Source: Epiperipatus broadwayi (Eukaryota; Onychophora; Udeonychophora; Euonychophora; Peripatidae). Taken from it: a stretch of DNA of 64,000 nucleotides. The translations under genes were made by a program, and so were the position numbers. The notes beneath the pieces are model-generated. The model was not told where the DNA came from. It saw nothing but the letters and a program-made list of their open reading frames with translations, and made no database searches. How positions within the stretch are numbered: position 1 is the stretch's first letter; each line of letters starts with the position of its first letter. The stretch is taken from assembly GCA_028023455.1 (NCBI GenBank), contig JAQFVV010012530.1:3222254-3286253 (forward strand), in the 5' to 3' direction. Positions 46,079-58,150 of the stretch are shown piece by piece.

Positions 46079-48592
46079 GCTTTTGTATTAAAAATCAAAC
46101 CAAATGCTTTCAAAAACATTCTTTTTCTCTATGGAAATGTTTTTGTTAATGATATTTTTTTAATTTATCAAATGATTAAAAGAAGTAAATTCACTATAAT
46201 ACAGTGTACTATTAGCTACTACTTAATAATTTCTAATCTGCATTTGAAAGTAAAAAGTTAATATTAGTTATCTTTGAACAAGTATAGAAAAGTGGAGATC
46301 TACTTAATATACATTTATAAAATGTCATGTTGCAAATAATTTATTCTTCTTTCCTTTCAAATCTTAAAATGTGTTGTGTCGTATAGTTTCCTCTTTACAT
46401 TTTTTTTTTTGTAAAAGTTATATTGGAAAAAAATATATAAAAAAGAATGAAGAATTAATACCTTATTACTTTGAATTTAAGCTGCACTTTTTATTTAAAT
46501 TTTGAAGATGTAAAATAAGAGTGCATCTTAAATTCAAAGTGAATATTTAAATATCTTATTTCTGTCAATCTCTCATTCCTAATGATCACGTCTTTGTTTT
46601 AAGCAATATGCTTACACATATTATTATCGTAGATAGCAGTTTATTTGGGGGCTTTCCATTCAAAATTTTATTAAATTTCTAATATTTTAAGTACAAGTAT
46701 ACTTTATTTCTTGAAGTTTATATATGATTGAGATAGAGTGGATAGCTAAAGGGAGATTGAATGTCTGTGTTCAAATCCTTTATATTACATCTAAACACTG
46801 GGTATATAAAGTAACTTGTACTTAAAATATTACAAATTTCTATTTAAGTAAATAATTTTTATTATTATTTTTCAGTAAATCATTTTAATATTTCTTTTTA
46901 AATTTTAAAATTGTACTACTGCATAGTATTCTGATCACTAATAGCAGTTCATCTGAAAATTTCCAGTTTGCACTTTTCTTTTACTTTTTATTTATGTAAA
47001 TAAAAAGGTGTATTATTTTTCAATACCCATTATAAAATCATTTTCATATTGTTTTTTCAATGTTCTAACTTTAAAATCCTATTGTGGCTTAAATTTGAGA
47101 GCAGTTTAGTTTGAAGTAATATAGTATATGCGATTTTTAAAATAAAATTGATAAATTGTTCTATGAACACCCAATTTTAATCATATCATTTTTATGTTAT
47201 ATTGAAATGGGTTATCTAGGTGAAAAAATATTTTAATTATAAAAAGAAACTTAAATTTATCATAGAAAAGTAATTAGTTTTATTATTAGTTTATAAAAAT
47301 TACCATATAATAACTTTTACAATATATATGCTTTTGCATGTAATATATAGAAAAGTAATTAGTTTTATTATTAGTTTATAAAAATTACCATATAATAACT
47401 TTTACAATATATATGCTTTTGCATGTAATATATGGGTCATGTTCATATACAGTAACCATATTCAGGAGGAATTTATATTTATTTTTATCTTTATTAATGT
47501 TGTTAGTAAACACATATTTGAAAACCAACTTAATATATAATTGTTATTGTATTAGATATAAGACTCCTATATTAATGTTTTTACATAGAACTTAGAACCT
47601 GCTGGAGATGTTGATATATATATTTTAAAAACTATTATTAATAGTGATTAGTAAATGCTATAATGCATCATTTTATTCAAAATTTTATGTAGAATAATCT
47701 TAGATAGTTACTAATGCCATAACATGCCAAAATTTACAAGTTGTGAATAAATTCTTCATGGATTTATGATGTAAACAATGCATATATTTCTGTGAATATT
47801 TTAAGATCTACTCAAATATAAATAATATTTCCAACATGCTTAAATATTTGTAATAAAGTTACTCAATCAAACCACACAAAATATGCAAATAGATAAATTG
47901 ATACTCACTAACGTCAATGCATATAGAGAACCAGCAACTATTTCTAGATTATAAATATTTTATTCTGAAATAGAAATCCGTCAGATAACTTGAAATTTGT
48001 GATCACTATTGCTCATACATCCACATGGTGATTCTCAATATTTAATCCAGAAATGCATAATTGTACTTAAAAAAAGAAAGATAAATAAAGACAGAGAGAT
48101 AGAGGGAGACAGATTAAAACTGCTGAAAAAACACATATTTACATAGATGTTAAAAATTTATAGTAGGTGAATGGAAGATAGGCTGATGTTGATTTCCAGC
48201 TTGGTTGGTGATATGAAATACTGTACTGTAACGATATGGTTTTTGGTTTTCTCTGAGCACTAATGAAGGTGACAATGTATTTGCAAGTTCATCTGTAGTT
48301 TAATTGGTCAACCCTAATTTATTTTTCTCTAAAGTCTATTGAAATAGTTAAGGCTTTACTTCATTAGCATTTGAAATCAATTAATATATATATATATATG
48401 CTCTGTGCACAGATAATGAAGCTATTAAACATAAGTAAAATTATCAAAAGTTACCGCTAAGCGCTTTCGGGACGGTTAGTTTATAGTCCCATATTCATGG
48501 CTACTTGTGTTTATTTATGTGTTTTATCATTGCTGTTATTAAATTTAATCGTATTAAGATGTAATAAACTAAAATTTATATCTTCATATTAG
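45680..48592. other. Intron 9
   Basis: Contains (AC)n(AT)n at 46046-46079, the 85-bp tandem duplication listed separately, and a (TA)n run at 48384-48398. No other exon was recognised. Confidence 0.45.
47264..47433 (+). repeat. Exact 85-bp tandem duplication
   Basis: The unit beginning AGAAAAGTAATTAGTTTTAT and ending GCATGTAATATAT occurs twice head to tail with an offset of 85 bp and no difference visible. This is either a very recent duplication or an assembly artefact. Confidence 0.9.
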
Positions 48593-48664
48593 TATTTTCA
48601 GAAATTGGAGAAACGGGATTTAGGCTGTGGACCAGGGGGAAGTGCCTCACATTATGGTTTTAAA
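48593..48664 (+). CDS. CD109/TEP-like gene, exon 10 (pre-bait GCGPGG segment)
   Basis: A 72-bp, 24-codon, phase-0 exon between ATTAG and GTAAGT. It reads YFQKLEKRDLGCGPGGSASHYGFK. The [VY]-[YF]-x-x-L-x-x-x-D-L-G-C-G-x-G-G segment is typical of CD109 and TEPs and differs from the A2M equivalent, so it is the main reason to call the gene CD109/TEP-like. A second possible acceptor (TTTTCAG ending at 48601) would break the D-L-G-C frame alignment and drop YFQ, so the upstream acceptor is preferred. Confidence 0.88.
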
Positions 48665-48832
48665 GTAAGTTAAAAAAATGATATGATTTAGAATTTTATA
48701 AAATATTTCCATAACTCTGATAATCTGAATTAATTCATTTCTAATATTTCTTTGAAATAAAATTATTTCCTTCTTTTCTGAGTTGATGTAATAAATGACT
48801 ATTATTGAACATATAAGCAGAAAAGGTAAAAT

Positions 48833-48945
48833 TTTAACATTTGGCTTTATTACTGTCTAGCATGCTTTCGATATATCATGTATATCATATTCATATACAT
48901 GATATATTGAAAGATGCTAGGCAGTAATAAAGCTGAATATTAAAA
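48833..48945. repeat. Perfect-looking hairpin after exon 10
   Basis: TTTATTACTGTCTAGCATG and its inverted copy CATGATATATTG...AGATGCTAGGCAGTAATAAA flank a CATGTATATCATATTCATAT, ACATG centre. The arms are about 45 bp. It begins 170 bp after the donor of exon 10. Confidence 0.75.
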
Positions 48946-49789
48946 AATCACCTTGCATATAAATATGTCTTTATTATTACTAACAGTTAAATCTATTTGA
49001 AAAGTTGAAATAAAGTTTGAATTTTTTTAAAGATATTCAACAATTAATTCTAGTTCATTAATATAGTCCGTGTAATCACAAATCAAGTGTTACCATCACA
49101 AGTTTGCAGATGAATTTTATTGAAATAGTTATATAAGTTTATTAAGGGTAGTTAATTGATAAACTCATTAAACAAACGTGCTCAACATTCCCAGAATTGT
49201 GACATCTTTCTCATTTCCAGACACCGGCTGTGAGATGCGCTTTATAATTTAGCAAGACTTAGAAATATAAATGGAATCTTTCTGCTTTGTTTATCATCGA
49301 GTAGTTTTTATATTAATTGGAAAAATTGGATCAGGATTTTTAATAAGTAATCAAATGATTTGCTGCTGGTAGGTCATGTAACATTTAATAACTAGAAGGG
49401 TCAAAGCTGGACTATTAGTTCTCAAGTCAGCCTCTCCACCATTATGCTGAAACTTCTAGGGATATAAAATAGTTGATGCCATGACTACATGTTGTATGAG
49501 ATTAGATATGATAGAATTGATCATTATTCCATATTATCATTAGTTCTTGGGTTTTCCATAGCGCCATTATACTAAGCCATCCAGGGCTATAAAAGATTTG
49601 TGATCACATGATATTAAAGCACCAGAAGTGCACTGAAATACTCAGGGTTATAAAAATAAATGAGGTAATATGAAGTTCATTCATATGATGTTTGAGTATC
49701 AGGAATTATAATATTAAGCTGTGATAAATTGACTTTGGTTCTTGAGTCTAGCACATGACCATTACACTAAAATTTTCAGAACTATAAAC

Positions 49790-50155
49790 ATAAAAGTAGC
49801 AAACTCTCCACTAAGTACTGCCAAATAATGCAAGCTTTAGTAATGAATGAATGTAAGGAGCTTTATGCAAAAAATTGCTACCCCTGTCTACTCATTCAAC
49901 ATTTTCAGACTAGTATTAAGCTTGTGGCTTTCTTCAATGAGGAACCTAGGACTGACAGAGATGTACCTGGATCTTAGGATATAATGCAATCCTCCAGAAG
50001 CTATCTGTAGCCCAAAATGAACAAACCTTTTTGCATTTCATTGATTACTAAGGCTTGCAATGGGTAACTCTTTTGTATAGAGACTTTGCTACTTTTATTA
50101 ACAGTTTGTGTAAGCATAGGAAATGGTGACCATGTGATATTTTGGTGACTATAAA
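49790..50155. mobile_element. Palindromic family P copy
   Basis: The left end AGCAAACTCTCCACTAAGTA pairs with TTGTATAGAGACTTTGCT near 50074-50091. Internal motifs GCTTGTGGCTTTCTTCAATG, AGGAAC and GGATCTTAGGATATAATGCA match the 3.9-kb copy. The tail GTGTAAGCATAGGAAATGG, then CCATGTGAT recurs beside other family P copies. Confidence 0.7.
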
Positions 50156-53060
50156 TATAGTTGAGGTTATTTAAGATTTAATATTTGAACATCACAGAGA
50201 TGAACTGCAATTAAGTCTCACAGAACAAATATAAGGATGACATGTCACCATAGCTTAGTAATCATTTTATATACCAATATGTCACAAAGTTAGAAATAAT
50301 TTTTAAATATTAATTTTATTGTCATCATGATAAAAGTTTATCGAGGGAATGCAATGTGTCTAAGATCTCAACATATAATCTCTGAAGCATTGTTCTGTCA
50401 TGCCTCAAAGTTACCAACCTGAATATGAGAGTAATGCAGAAACCATTTTTGGCCTATCCCCATAAAAGATTATTTTTATTTCTCACAAGTTGCCTTAGCT
50501 AGAAGAAATAAAGCTATAAACGATATAAAAGTTTCAGAGATCTCAAGTTGGATGTTAATACAAAGATAACATGTAAAAAAACAAAAAAGAAGCTTAAAAA
50601 TGTTAAATGATTATTAGGCAAAAGACAAATTTATAGTTTTGGAAATATACTTGGACAATAAAGTTACTAATTATTGAATACACATAATTTTATTCCCTTT
50701 CTCATACACTTATTCAATGCAACATCTTGTTTTTATTATTGCCTTATTTATTTACAGTTTCAACTGTCAAGTAGCCTTCATCAGAACTTCCAATCTTTTC
50801 TATGTTAACCTCTGACAAAGACTGGTCGGACAGTTAAAACAGCAAACACATAAAACATTAACAAGAACAAAATGTTGCACAGAATATATGTACAAGAAAG
50901 GGGATATAATTGCTTATATTATAACACAATCAATGCATATTAATTAAAGAATAGATCACAAACATAGTAAGATTGGACCTTAATATTGTTTTTAATATTT
51001 GCCAAATATATTTTTGTTATTCATTATAGTCTTTTTATCTAGTAGATTATTATACATCTTTAGTTAACATCTTGAAACTTATATATAATTTATTTATTTC
51101 TCATTGTGATTGAGAGAATATAATTGTGTTATTTAGGGTATTTCAGATGAACTTGCTTCTGTGAATTACTGTACACACACTTGCATGTGCATATAAATAA
51201 TATGATAATAGTTTCAATATGTATAAAAAATATAGGTGTCAGCAATTTAAGTAGGTTAATTAAGATTAGGTATTTCAGTTCCTATCTTTATAATGTTTTT
51301 ATTATATTATGTCTGTATGTAGTCTCAGATAAGTTTAATTAACTAAACTGGTTTAAAAATTGTTTGTTTTGTTATTTAAAATTAAAGTTAGTGTTCTTGC
51401 TGTTCATATCACCATTCTCATTTCCATTGCATAATTATATAGTTTATGTTTCTAAGCATGGCTGCTTTTAGGCTGGAGAATATGCTCATAGGTTATTTGG
51501 GGAAGGAATTAGAATATTATGATATGGGAGAACTACTTCACTATATATAGTCCTTTGTAAAAATGATGGTCTAGGAACATATTTTATATCTTGACTATAA
51601 ATAAGCATACTAAATGATGCGATTCTTAGTCTAACCCCTATAAAGATAATTATAAATTGATGATGATCAGTAATATAACTCCATGCTTCTAAAAATTCTT
51701 CCAGATTTTTAAAATGAAAATATATGTCTTGTCTTCATCATAATCCTTATTAAGCTTAGAAGAGTTCAAGAGGATTTCTTCTATATTTTACAACATTTAT
51801 ATAAATTTATATCTCACATATTTACTTTCATACTTTTTTCTTGTTTTTAACCATTACATTGTATATTATAGATTCATTGAAATTTTTTGTATTACTTTCA
51901 TTTTTCTGTATATTTTATCTGGTTCGTTTTAGTTTTGGAACTAATCTCGTCTAAACAATGTTAACTTTTCCAGGCTTTATCCATCCTCAAAGTACATTTT
52001 TCTCAAGCCAATGAGTATAAACTTGTAGTTACGATGCAACATTATTCGACATAAATTGTTTTTTTTTTCAATTTGAAATAATTTAAATATTCTTTGCATA
52101 TATAATTAATTATTCATGGTCACTCACTTTTTCAGTTTATATTTATGCAGAGCGTTCGACTTGGAGTCGAGATGTCCCAGGATCGCTTCTAGCGTTCGAA
52201 TTTCTTATGAATTGCCAAACAATAAAACCATTAGTTTTTTTTATAGTACATGCAAGATGCACAAAATTCTGCTGTTACGTATAAGATTTCTTTTATGCAG
52301 ATATTATGTTTAATATATACGAATGGTTTAAACCTTAAAAATGAGTACGTTGAGTCAAAGCATAAACTTCAAAACGAACGATAAAAAATTTTTTCAACTC
52401 GTTTTGTTAAATGTTTTACGATGTACATTTTATGCATATTGCAGTGAATAACAATCATTAAATTATTTTTTCCTACATAATTTAACTTTTTATTCAGAAT
52501 TCTGATTTTTACAGTATATATCAATTTTATTTTCTAATATTTATTTGAAAGAGATGGATTGAAATTTTACATACGTGCAAGCGAGACCACACACGCATTG
52601 CACATACACATATATACTATTATATGACATAAAAATAGATATTGAAAACAGAGCTTAATATGGATATACATAAATAGTTTAATTATTTTCAGACTAATAG
52701 GTATATATTTCACAATTTGGTTTAAAAGTGTCAAATTACCTATACTCACAACTATGATATCATACTCCCTAATATAAGTACATAATAATTATTATTAACT
52801 ATTTACTAAGATACAAATTATTGTATTATTAATTATTTCATATAATTGCATTTAATAGTAAATGATATATTAATCTTTAATTAGAATTTAAAACATATCT
52901 GGAATACAAATGATATGTAAATTTCTAGTTTAATGAAAAATCATTTATATTGTGGAAATGATATATATCATAATTGTGAGCACAGAAAATTTGCAACCTT
53001 TAGATTAAATTGAAATAAATTGATATTGATAAAGAGTATAATATGAACAGATGAAAGATT
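50156..53060. other. Intron 10, mostly unassigned
   Basis: A short repeat-like motif TTTCAACTGTCAAGTAGCC, TTCATCAGAACTTCC lies near 50758. A possible tRNA-derived SINE head is near 52140-52245. Otherwise AT-rich with no exon recognised. Confidence 0.4.
52140..52250 (+). repeat. Possible tRNA-derived SINE head
   Basis: GCAGAGCGTTCGACTTGGAG, TCGAGATGTCCCAGGATCG is tRNA-like: it resembles an A box, anticodon loop and B-box region (GCGTTCGAATT). A tail CCAAACAATAAAACCA is shared with 30.3 kb. It is too degenerate to be a tRNA gene. Confidence 0.4.
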
Positions 53061-53201
53061 GTAACTTAGAAAAACTGATGATTGCTGGTTTAGCATGGAA
53101 TGTATTTGGGAATCATCTATCTTTTTCAGGCAACTTTATTCATGTGATTTAAAGTATGTGTGATGAAATTGGAAATTTATAATTGTATATATTATTTTTA
53201 G

Positions 53202-53253
53202 TATGCCGGACTGAACATACTAAGCAATACTGGTTTGCAGTATAATAATCCAG
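53202..53253 (+). CDS. CD109/TEP-like gene, exon 11 (AGL segment at edge of bait region)
   Basis: A 52-bp exon between TTTTTAG and GTATTA. It reads YAGLNILSNTGLQYNNP plus one base. [FY]-x-x-AGL-x-[IVL]-L-[ST]-[ND] directly follows the GCG-x-GG segment in CD109 and TEPs. The exon leaves the frame in phase 1, unlike the phase-0 run before it. That would restrict which bait-region exons can be spliced next. Confidence 0.75.
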
Positions 53254-53339
53254 GTATTACTAATGTTTTATTTTATAGCTTTGTGTTAAGATTAGATAGA
53301 AGCTTTGCTATTGCCCATTTTAGTTTTCATTACTAAAAA

Positions 53340-53880
53340 CTTATCAAGGTATTTGTGCATTTTATCGTCTACCAAGCTTGGTAATTATATTTTATTATTA
53401 TTATAAATATACAGTTTCAGGGGCATACAAAAATGTTTATAAAAATGGCTGATAAGAAACAAATGTCTGTTTAATATTTTAATTTTTTTTAGTGTTATTT
53501 AAAAAAACCTGCAAAAATTAATTATAATATTTACATTTTAATTATTATAATTTCTTATATTAAGTAAAGTTATTAATAGAAAAATTAGAAAAAGATATGA
53601 ATGTCTGTCTCTATATGCATTATTTTTCTTTTGAACTTTAAATGATTTATTTAACATTTATATTTAAATGTTAAAATATAAATAAAAAAATTAAAATACA
53701 GCTTCTGAATGGAATTTGTAATCGATTTATTAATTTTTTTGCATTTAACAAAACATTTTCTGTAACAAAAAACTGAAAAAAAAAGAGACACTTCTATGCG
53801 ACTGAAACTGTACATTTATAAACAAAAAGTGCTGCCAAGCTTAGTAGATAGTAAAATGCACAAGTACTCTTATTCAAAAT
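53340..53880. mobile_element. Palindromic repeat (MITE-like)
   Basis: TTTGTGCATTTTATCGTCTA, CCAAGCTTGG and TATAAATATACAGTTTCAG (53351-53420) are mirrored by CTGAAACTGTACATTTATA, GCCAAGCTTAGTAGATAGTA and AAAATGCACAAG (53800-53862). The interior is AT-rich. No ORF. Confidence 0.7.
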
Positions 53881-54299
53881 TAATAAAATATATTTTTAAG
53901 AAATCATAAATATTTATGTCATATCATATCTAACTTTCCAACAAGATTGAAATATTTTGTTGCAGTTTTAAGTTAATTTTATTTTTAAGTGTGGAAACTT
54001 TTGTTTCAAAAATCAATATTTAATTTTATGATTATATATTTTTACAAAAATATACAAAATAGCACAATTTGATATTAAAGTCTATGATGTGATTAAATAT
54101 GAGATGTTACAATAAATTGTTAGAGAGCTGACAAACCATGGCAAATTACTAATGATTATGATAAAATATTATTTAATTGTATCATTCTATTGCTAAGTAT
54201 ATTTAGATTCATGCAAAAAAGTTTAAAACTCATAACAAGCAAGAAAAAAAGTCTAATACTTTATTAGGAAATACCTTAACAAATAATAATATACTGCAT

Positions 54300-56430
54300 T
54301 ATCCTATCAAGAAAACTAAGCATTAAGTAGACCAGGAAATTCGAATTTCTCAAGAACAAACAAGGAATTAGAATAAATAACAACACGAAAAAGGCATAAT
54401 CAATCTATCAAAAACAAAAAAGAGAGAACATTGCTGGGATATGCCAAAATGTAGGTTGTTTACAGTCAAATCCACACTTAGAAATCATCATAGATTCCAA
54501 AGACAAATATCAAAATGACCCAAACAAAAAATGGTCCAAACACTCAGAACTGTTCCCAAACAAACCTGCAACTAACAGCTGGGATAAAGCAGTGCAAGAT
54601 TTACAATAATATCATTAAAAGAGGATAAGAAAAATATATTTGTAATAACGGATAAAAAGGATTACATACAGAAAATCACACAATCAATGGAAAGATTAAA
54701 ATTAAAAAAAAAAATCAAAATATAATATAAAAACAATTAAAGATTTATTTATAAACCTAGAATTAAGAAAACACAGTAACAAAACATACAATAGAATAGA
54801 GTATTTAAAGATGCTTCCATCAGTCACAATATTTTCACAATACCTTTATAATTAAAAATATCAAACTACACAAAGAAAACTATCCCCTACATCTAATAAT
54901 GATTGAGAAGTATACAATTATAAGGCCACAAGCATTATCACAGAATGGCTACAAAATTAGTTAGGCTTAGGGAAATAAACCATTAGGTCATCCTTTAAAT
55001 TTGTTGAGATAATCAAACACTAAAATAATAGAAGCGTTAAGATGCATTCAGTTCAGGAATTAAGATTTTGTAAACTGGATTCCAAGAGATTTTAAAAGAC
55101 CTAGAAAAAGACCAATTGTAAGATGTATGAATGAATTAAGGAAGTATGATCAGGTGATGTGGAAAAGAGAGGTTAGAGAATGGAAAAGATGGATTAAAAA
55201 TTAGAAAGACTTTCATCCTGCAGTTGGTTGACAATTGTTAAAAATGATGATAATGAGAAACTTATATCACTAAATGAAACTGAATTATCTATCACAGTAT
55301 CCAAAAACATCAATAAGCATAAAAGCTAACATGAGGAAAGCAATTACAACAAACAAGAGAGTGACTTCATTATCAAAGTACAGAACTGAATAGACAATAA
55401 CATCATAGCTAAGTTCAACAATGAATATTATAGAATAAAGAATTCATGGTCAATGGAGATACCAAGCAGTGTGATAATATGCGGCTTAACACTGGCATAA
55501 ATAGAAAACAAAAATGTGCTGTTCTTCCTAGAAAACAGCAAATAAACTACATTTAAAAGATACATAGACAATGTATTCATAGATGATGCATTCATATGAC
55601 AAACTGTGCAAGTAATAATAAATGTATAAATAGTTAAACACAAAATCATTACCAAAATTGATGCCACATGAAGCATTAAATATTGAGACTAAATGATCAG
55701 CAAAAATAAAACAATCTTGATTACAAATTAAAAAATGATAGTAAAGTGAAATTCTATGACATACTACCAATGAAATGGAAATATGAAGCAGACTGAAATT
55801 ATAACATTGAAGAATACATAAAAAATGAATCAACATTGAATATAGCTAAAAAGAATTTTGAACAGGAAAATCAAAAGTTTGACTGCCAAAATAATACAGA
55901 ATTTAAGAAGACAAAGATATCAACAAATTATAGATGGCAATCCATTAAATACAAGGGATAATAACTAAAATATAGAATACTTGTAAACAAAGGTACAAGG
56001 TGGCTTTTAGAACACTAACCAGTTTCAGCAAACTGATCAACAGTGCCAAAGATAAAACAGAAAAAGAATAATCATTACAAATAGTAAACAAAGTAAATTG
56101 CCATAGCCTGGGATGCCCAACTGCATGTTACAGTGAATCTGGAATCAACATTACTACCAGAATAACACAACATTAGTACTTATAATAAAAGATCTAAAGA
56201 AAGTTTAGAATATATACTAATGTTCTTGTACCATGAAAAAACAAGGACATCATTTTGATCCTTAGAATGTCAAACTAGTAATTATAAAGCAGGATGGTAG
56301 AATGAACAAGATAAAGGAGGTTTTGTACATTGTAAACAGTAATAACATAATAAATAAAAGAGTAAAAAGCAACCAATTTTTGAACTTTTGAAATATGCAA
56401 ATCAGTTCATTTATATATTATAACAGATGT
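54300..56430 (+). pseudogene. Penelope-like element remnant
   Basis: Frames on + give FVITDKKDYIQKIT near 54640 (the K-x-x-[AT]-DK-x-x-x-x-V/I...Y region upstream of the Penelope RT), then SWSMEIPSSVIICGLTLA near 55445-55500 (matching the G-S-P-L-S-P-[IV]-[IL]-[AC] segment), then FKRYIDNVFIDDA near 55556 (R-Y-[VI]-DD-x-F active-site region with the second D changed to N). Lower-quality C-terminal text runs to about 56260. Stops and frameshifts are throughout. A LINE 3' end is nested at 55025-55255. Confidence 0.6.
55025..55255 (+). mobile_element. LINE 3' end nested in the Penelope remnant
   Basis: The frame reads FWIPRDFKRPRKRPIVRC-like text (seen as IPRDFKRPRKRPIVRCMNEL) and then VMWKREVREWKRW, the terminal motif of RTE-like ORF2. 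It ends in AAAAATGATGATAATGAG, a plausible short-repeat LINE tail. It splits the Penelope remnant. Confidence 0.6.
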
Positions 56431-56573
56431 TATAAAACAGTATACTGAATGAAGTAAAATAACTATAATTATGGTGCTCAGATTCAAAAATGCATTAATC
56501 TAAACAAAAATTCAAAAGCTTTGAAGAAAAAATAATTATATACTTCATAAAGCACATAAACATACATAAATAA

Positions 56574-56890
<317 letters not shown>

Positions 56891-57059
56891 CATTAAAAAC
56901 TAGTCAACACTTAGACAATTGAATAACAATCAACAATTTCAAACTGTTGCTAAGGCAACTTTCTTTTAATAATACAGGTGGAATCCGATCTTTATTTATG
57001 GTCCAATATACTTATATAGGCGCTAAAGATTGCAACTTGACTACAGAGATTGAACTTAT

Positions 57060-57094
57060 TAATACACACACACACATATATATATATATATATG
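57060..57094. repeat. (AC)n(AT)n microsatellite in intron 11
   Basis: An ACACAC run followed by TATATA. It lies about 200 bp before exon 12. Confidence 0.95.
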
Positions 57095-57295
57095 TAATAA
57101 AGCTAATTTTAATTTTATTATATACTTATTATATTCACATAATCATATTTCTAACAGCATTATAAGATGCCTCTCTCCTATTGTAACTGTAATTTAATTT
57201 TATATCGTATTTATTAACTGAAGTTTAATGTTTGTATATTAAATATGTTAATATCAAGTTAGTATTTGTTATGCTATATACATATCTTTTGATAG

Positions 57296-57334
57296 ATTTT
57301 TCTTGTCCTGCCCATCAACTTCATAAACGATCTG
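57296..57334 (+). CDS. CD109/TEP-like gene, probable exon 12 (bait region, 13 codons)
   Basis: A 39-bp candidate exon between TTGATAG and GTAAGA. With the leftover G of exon 11 it reads D-FSCPAHQLHKRS and leaves one base (G), so it is phase 1 to phase 1 and could be skipped without breaking the frame. A Cys and a basic KR pair at the edge of the bait region suit a protease-sensitive or furin-like site, but that is inference. Bait regions are not conserved, so support rests on the splice sites, the phase and the position. Confidence 0.5.
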
Positions 57335-57429
57335 GTAAGATTCCAAATTAATGCATAGTCTTTATAAAATTATTGAATTATTTATTTTAAAGTTAAATTT
57401 TAATTAGTATAATTGAAGCATTGATATGT

Positions 57430-58150
57430 ATAATAATTATTTTCATAGAATCTCAATAAAATCTACTAAAGCTCCATTTATTACCAAATATGCTAAACTT
57501 ATCTATAATTTACTTCTATTTATTCTATCATATGCCTTCTCTATATCTATAAAACCATATATTATTGTCTACCTGTATTTTTACTCATATCTATACGTTA
57601 TGTAACTACAAATAAACTATCTAGTATGTATATGCCTATCCAATCAAAAATCTCATTGCATTTCTTCCACTATATTATTTTCTTCAATCCATTTTGCAAC
57701 TTTTCTAGCCACCGTATATGTGAAAACTTTATATAACACTGACGTTACTGCTATCAGTCTATATTTAACTTTGTATGATCCTTTCCCTTTCCTTTAAATA
57801 GTAGTCTTACTCTTGCATTATTTTAACTATCTGGGAATTTTTTATTCTGTGCCATCTTATTAAAACACGATAATAGGTTTAATTTTGCCCTATTTCCTAA
57901 ATTTATCACTATCTCTGCTGCTCATCCTTCTAAAATTCTTCCCTTTTCACTTTTTATTTTTTTCTCTGCATCATTCAATTCATTTTCTGTAAGCCTAATA
58001 TTTCCATTACAATATGATTTTATGTTTGTTATCACTCTGTCCTTCACATCTAACTTCTTTTCTATATCCATTACATACTTATTTAAGGTCGTCTCTAATC
58101 CTTTTCTAGAGCAACTCTCTATTCTCTCATCATCTAGTAATATAATTTTT
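57430..58150 (-). pseudogene. LINE reverse transcriptase remnant, copy A
   Basis: The minus strand encodes GFIDIEKAYD at about 57555-57525, the canonical first RT motif with catalytic D. Upstream (58150-57920) there is a lysine-rich linker reading LLDDERIESCSRKGLETTLN and RLTENELNDAEKKI. The copy begins directly next to the 3' end of copy B and runs out below 57430. Confidence 0.75.

Noticed and set aside
55428-55836. Minus-strand frames of 82 and 102 codons, hydrophobic
   Set aside because: They overlap the plus-strand Penelope-like motifs and look like antisense shadows of AT-rich sequence.
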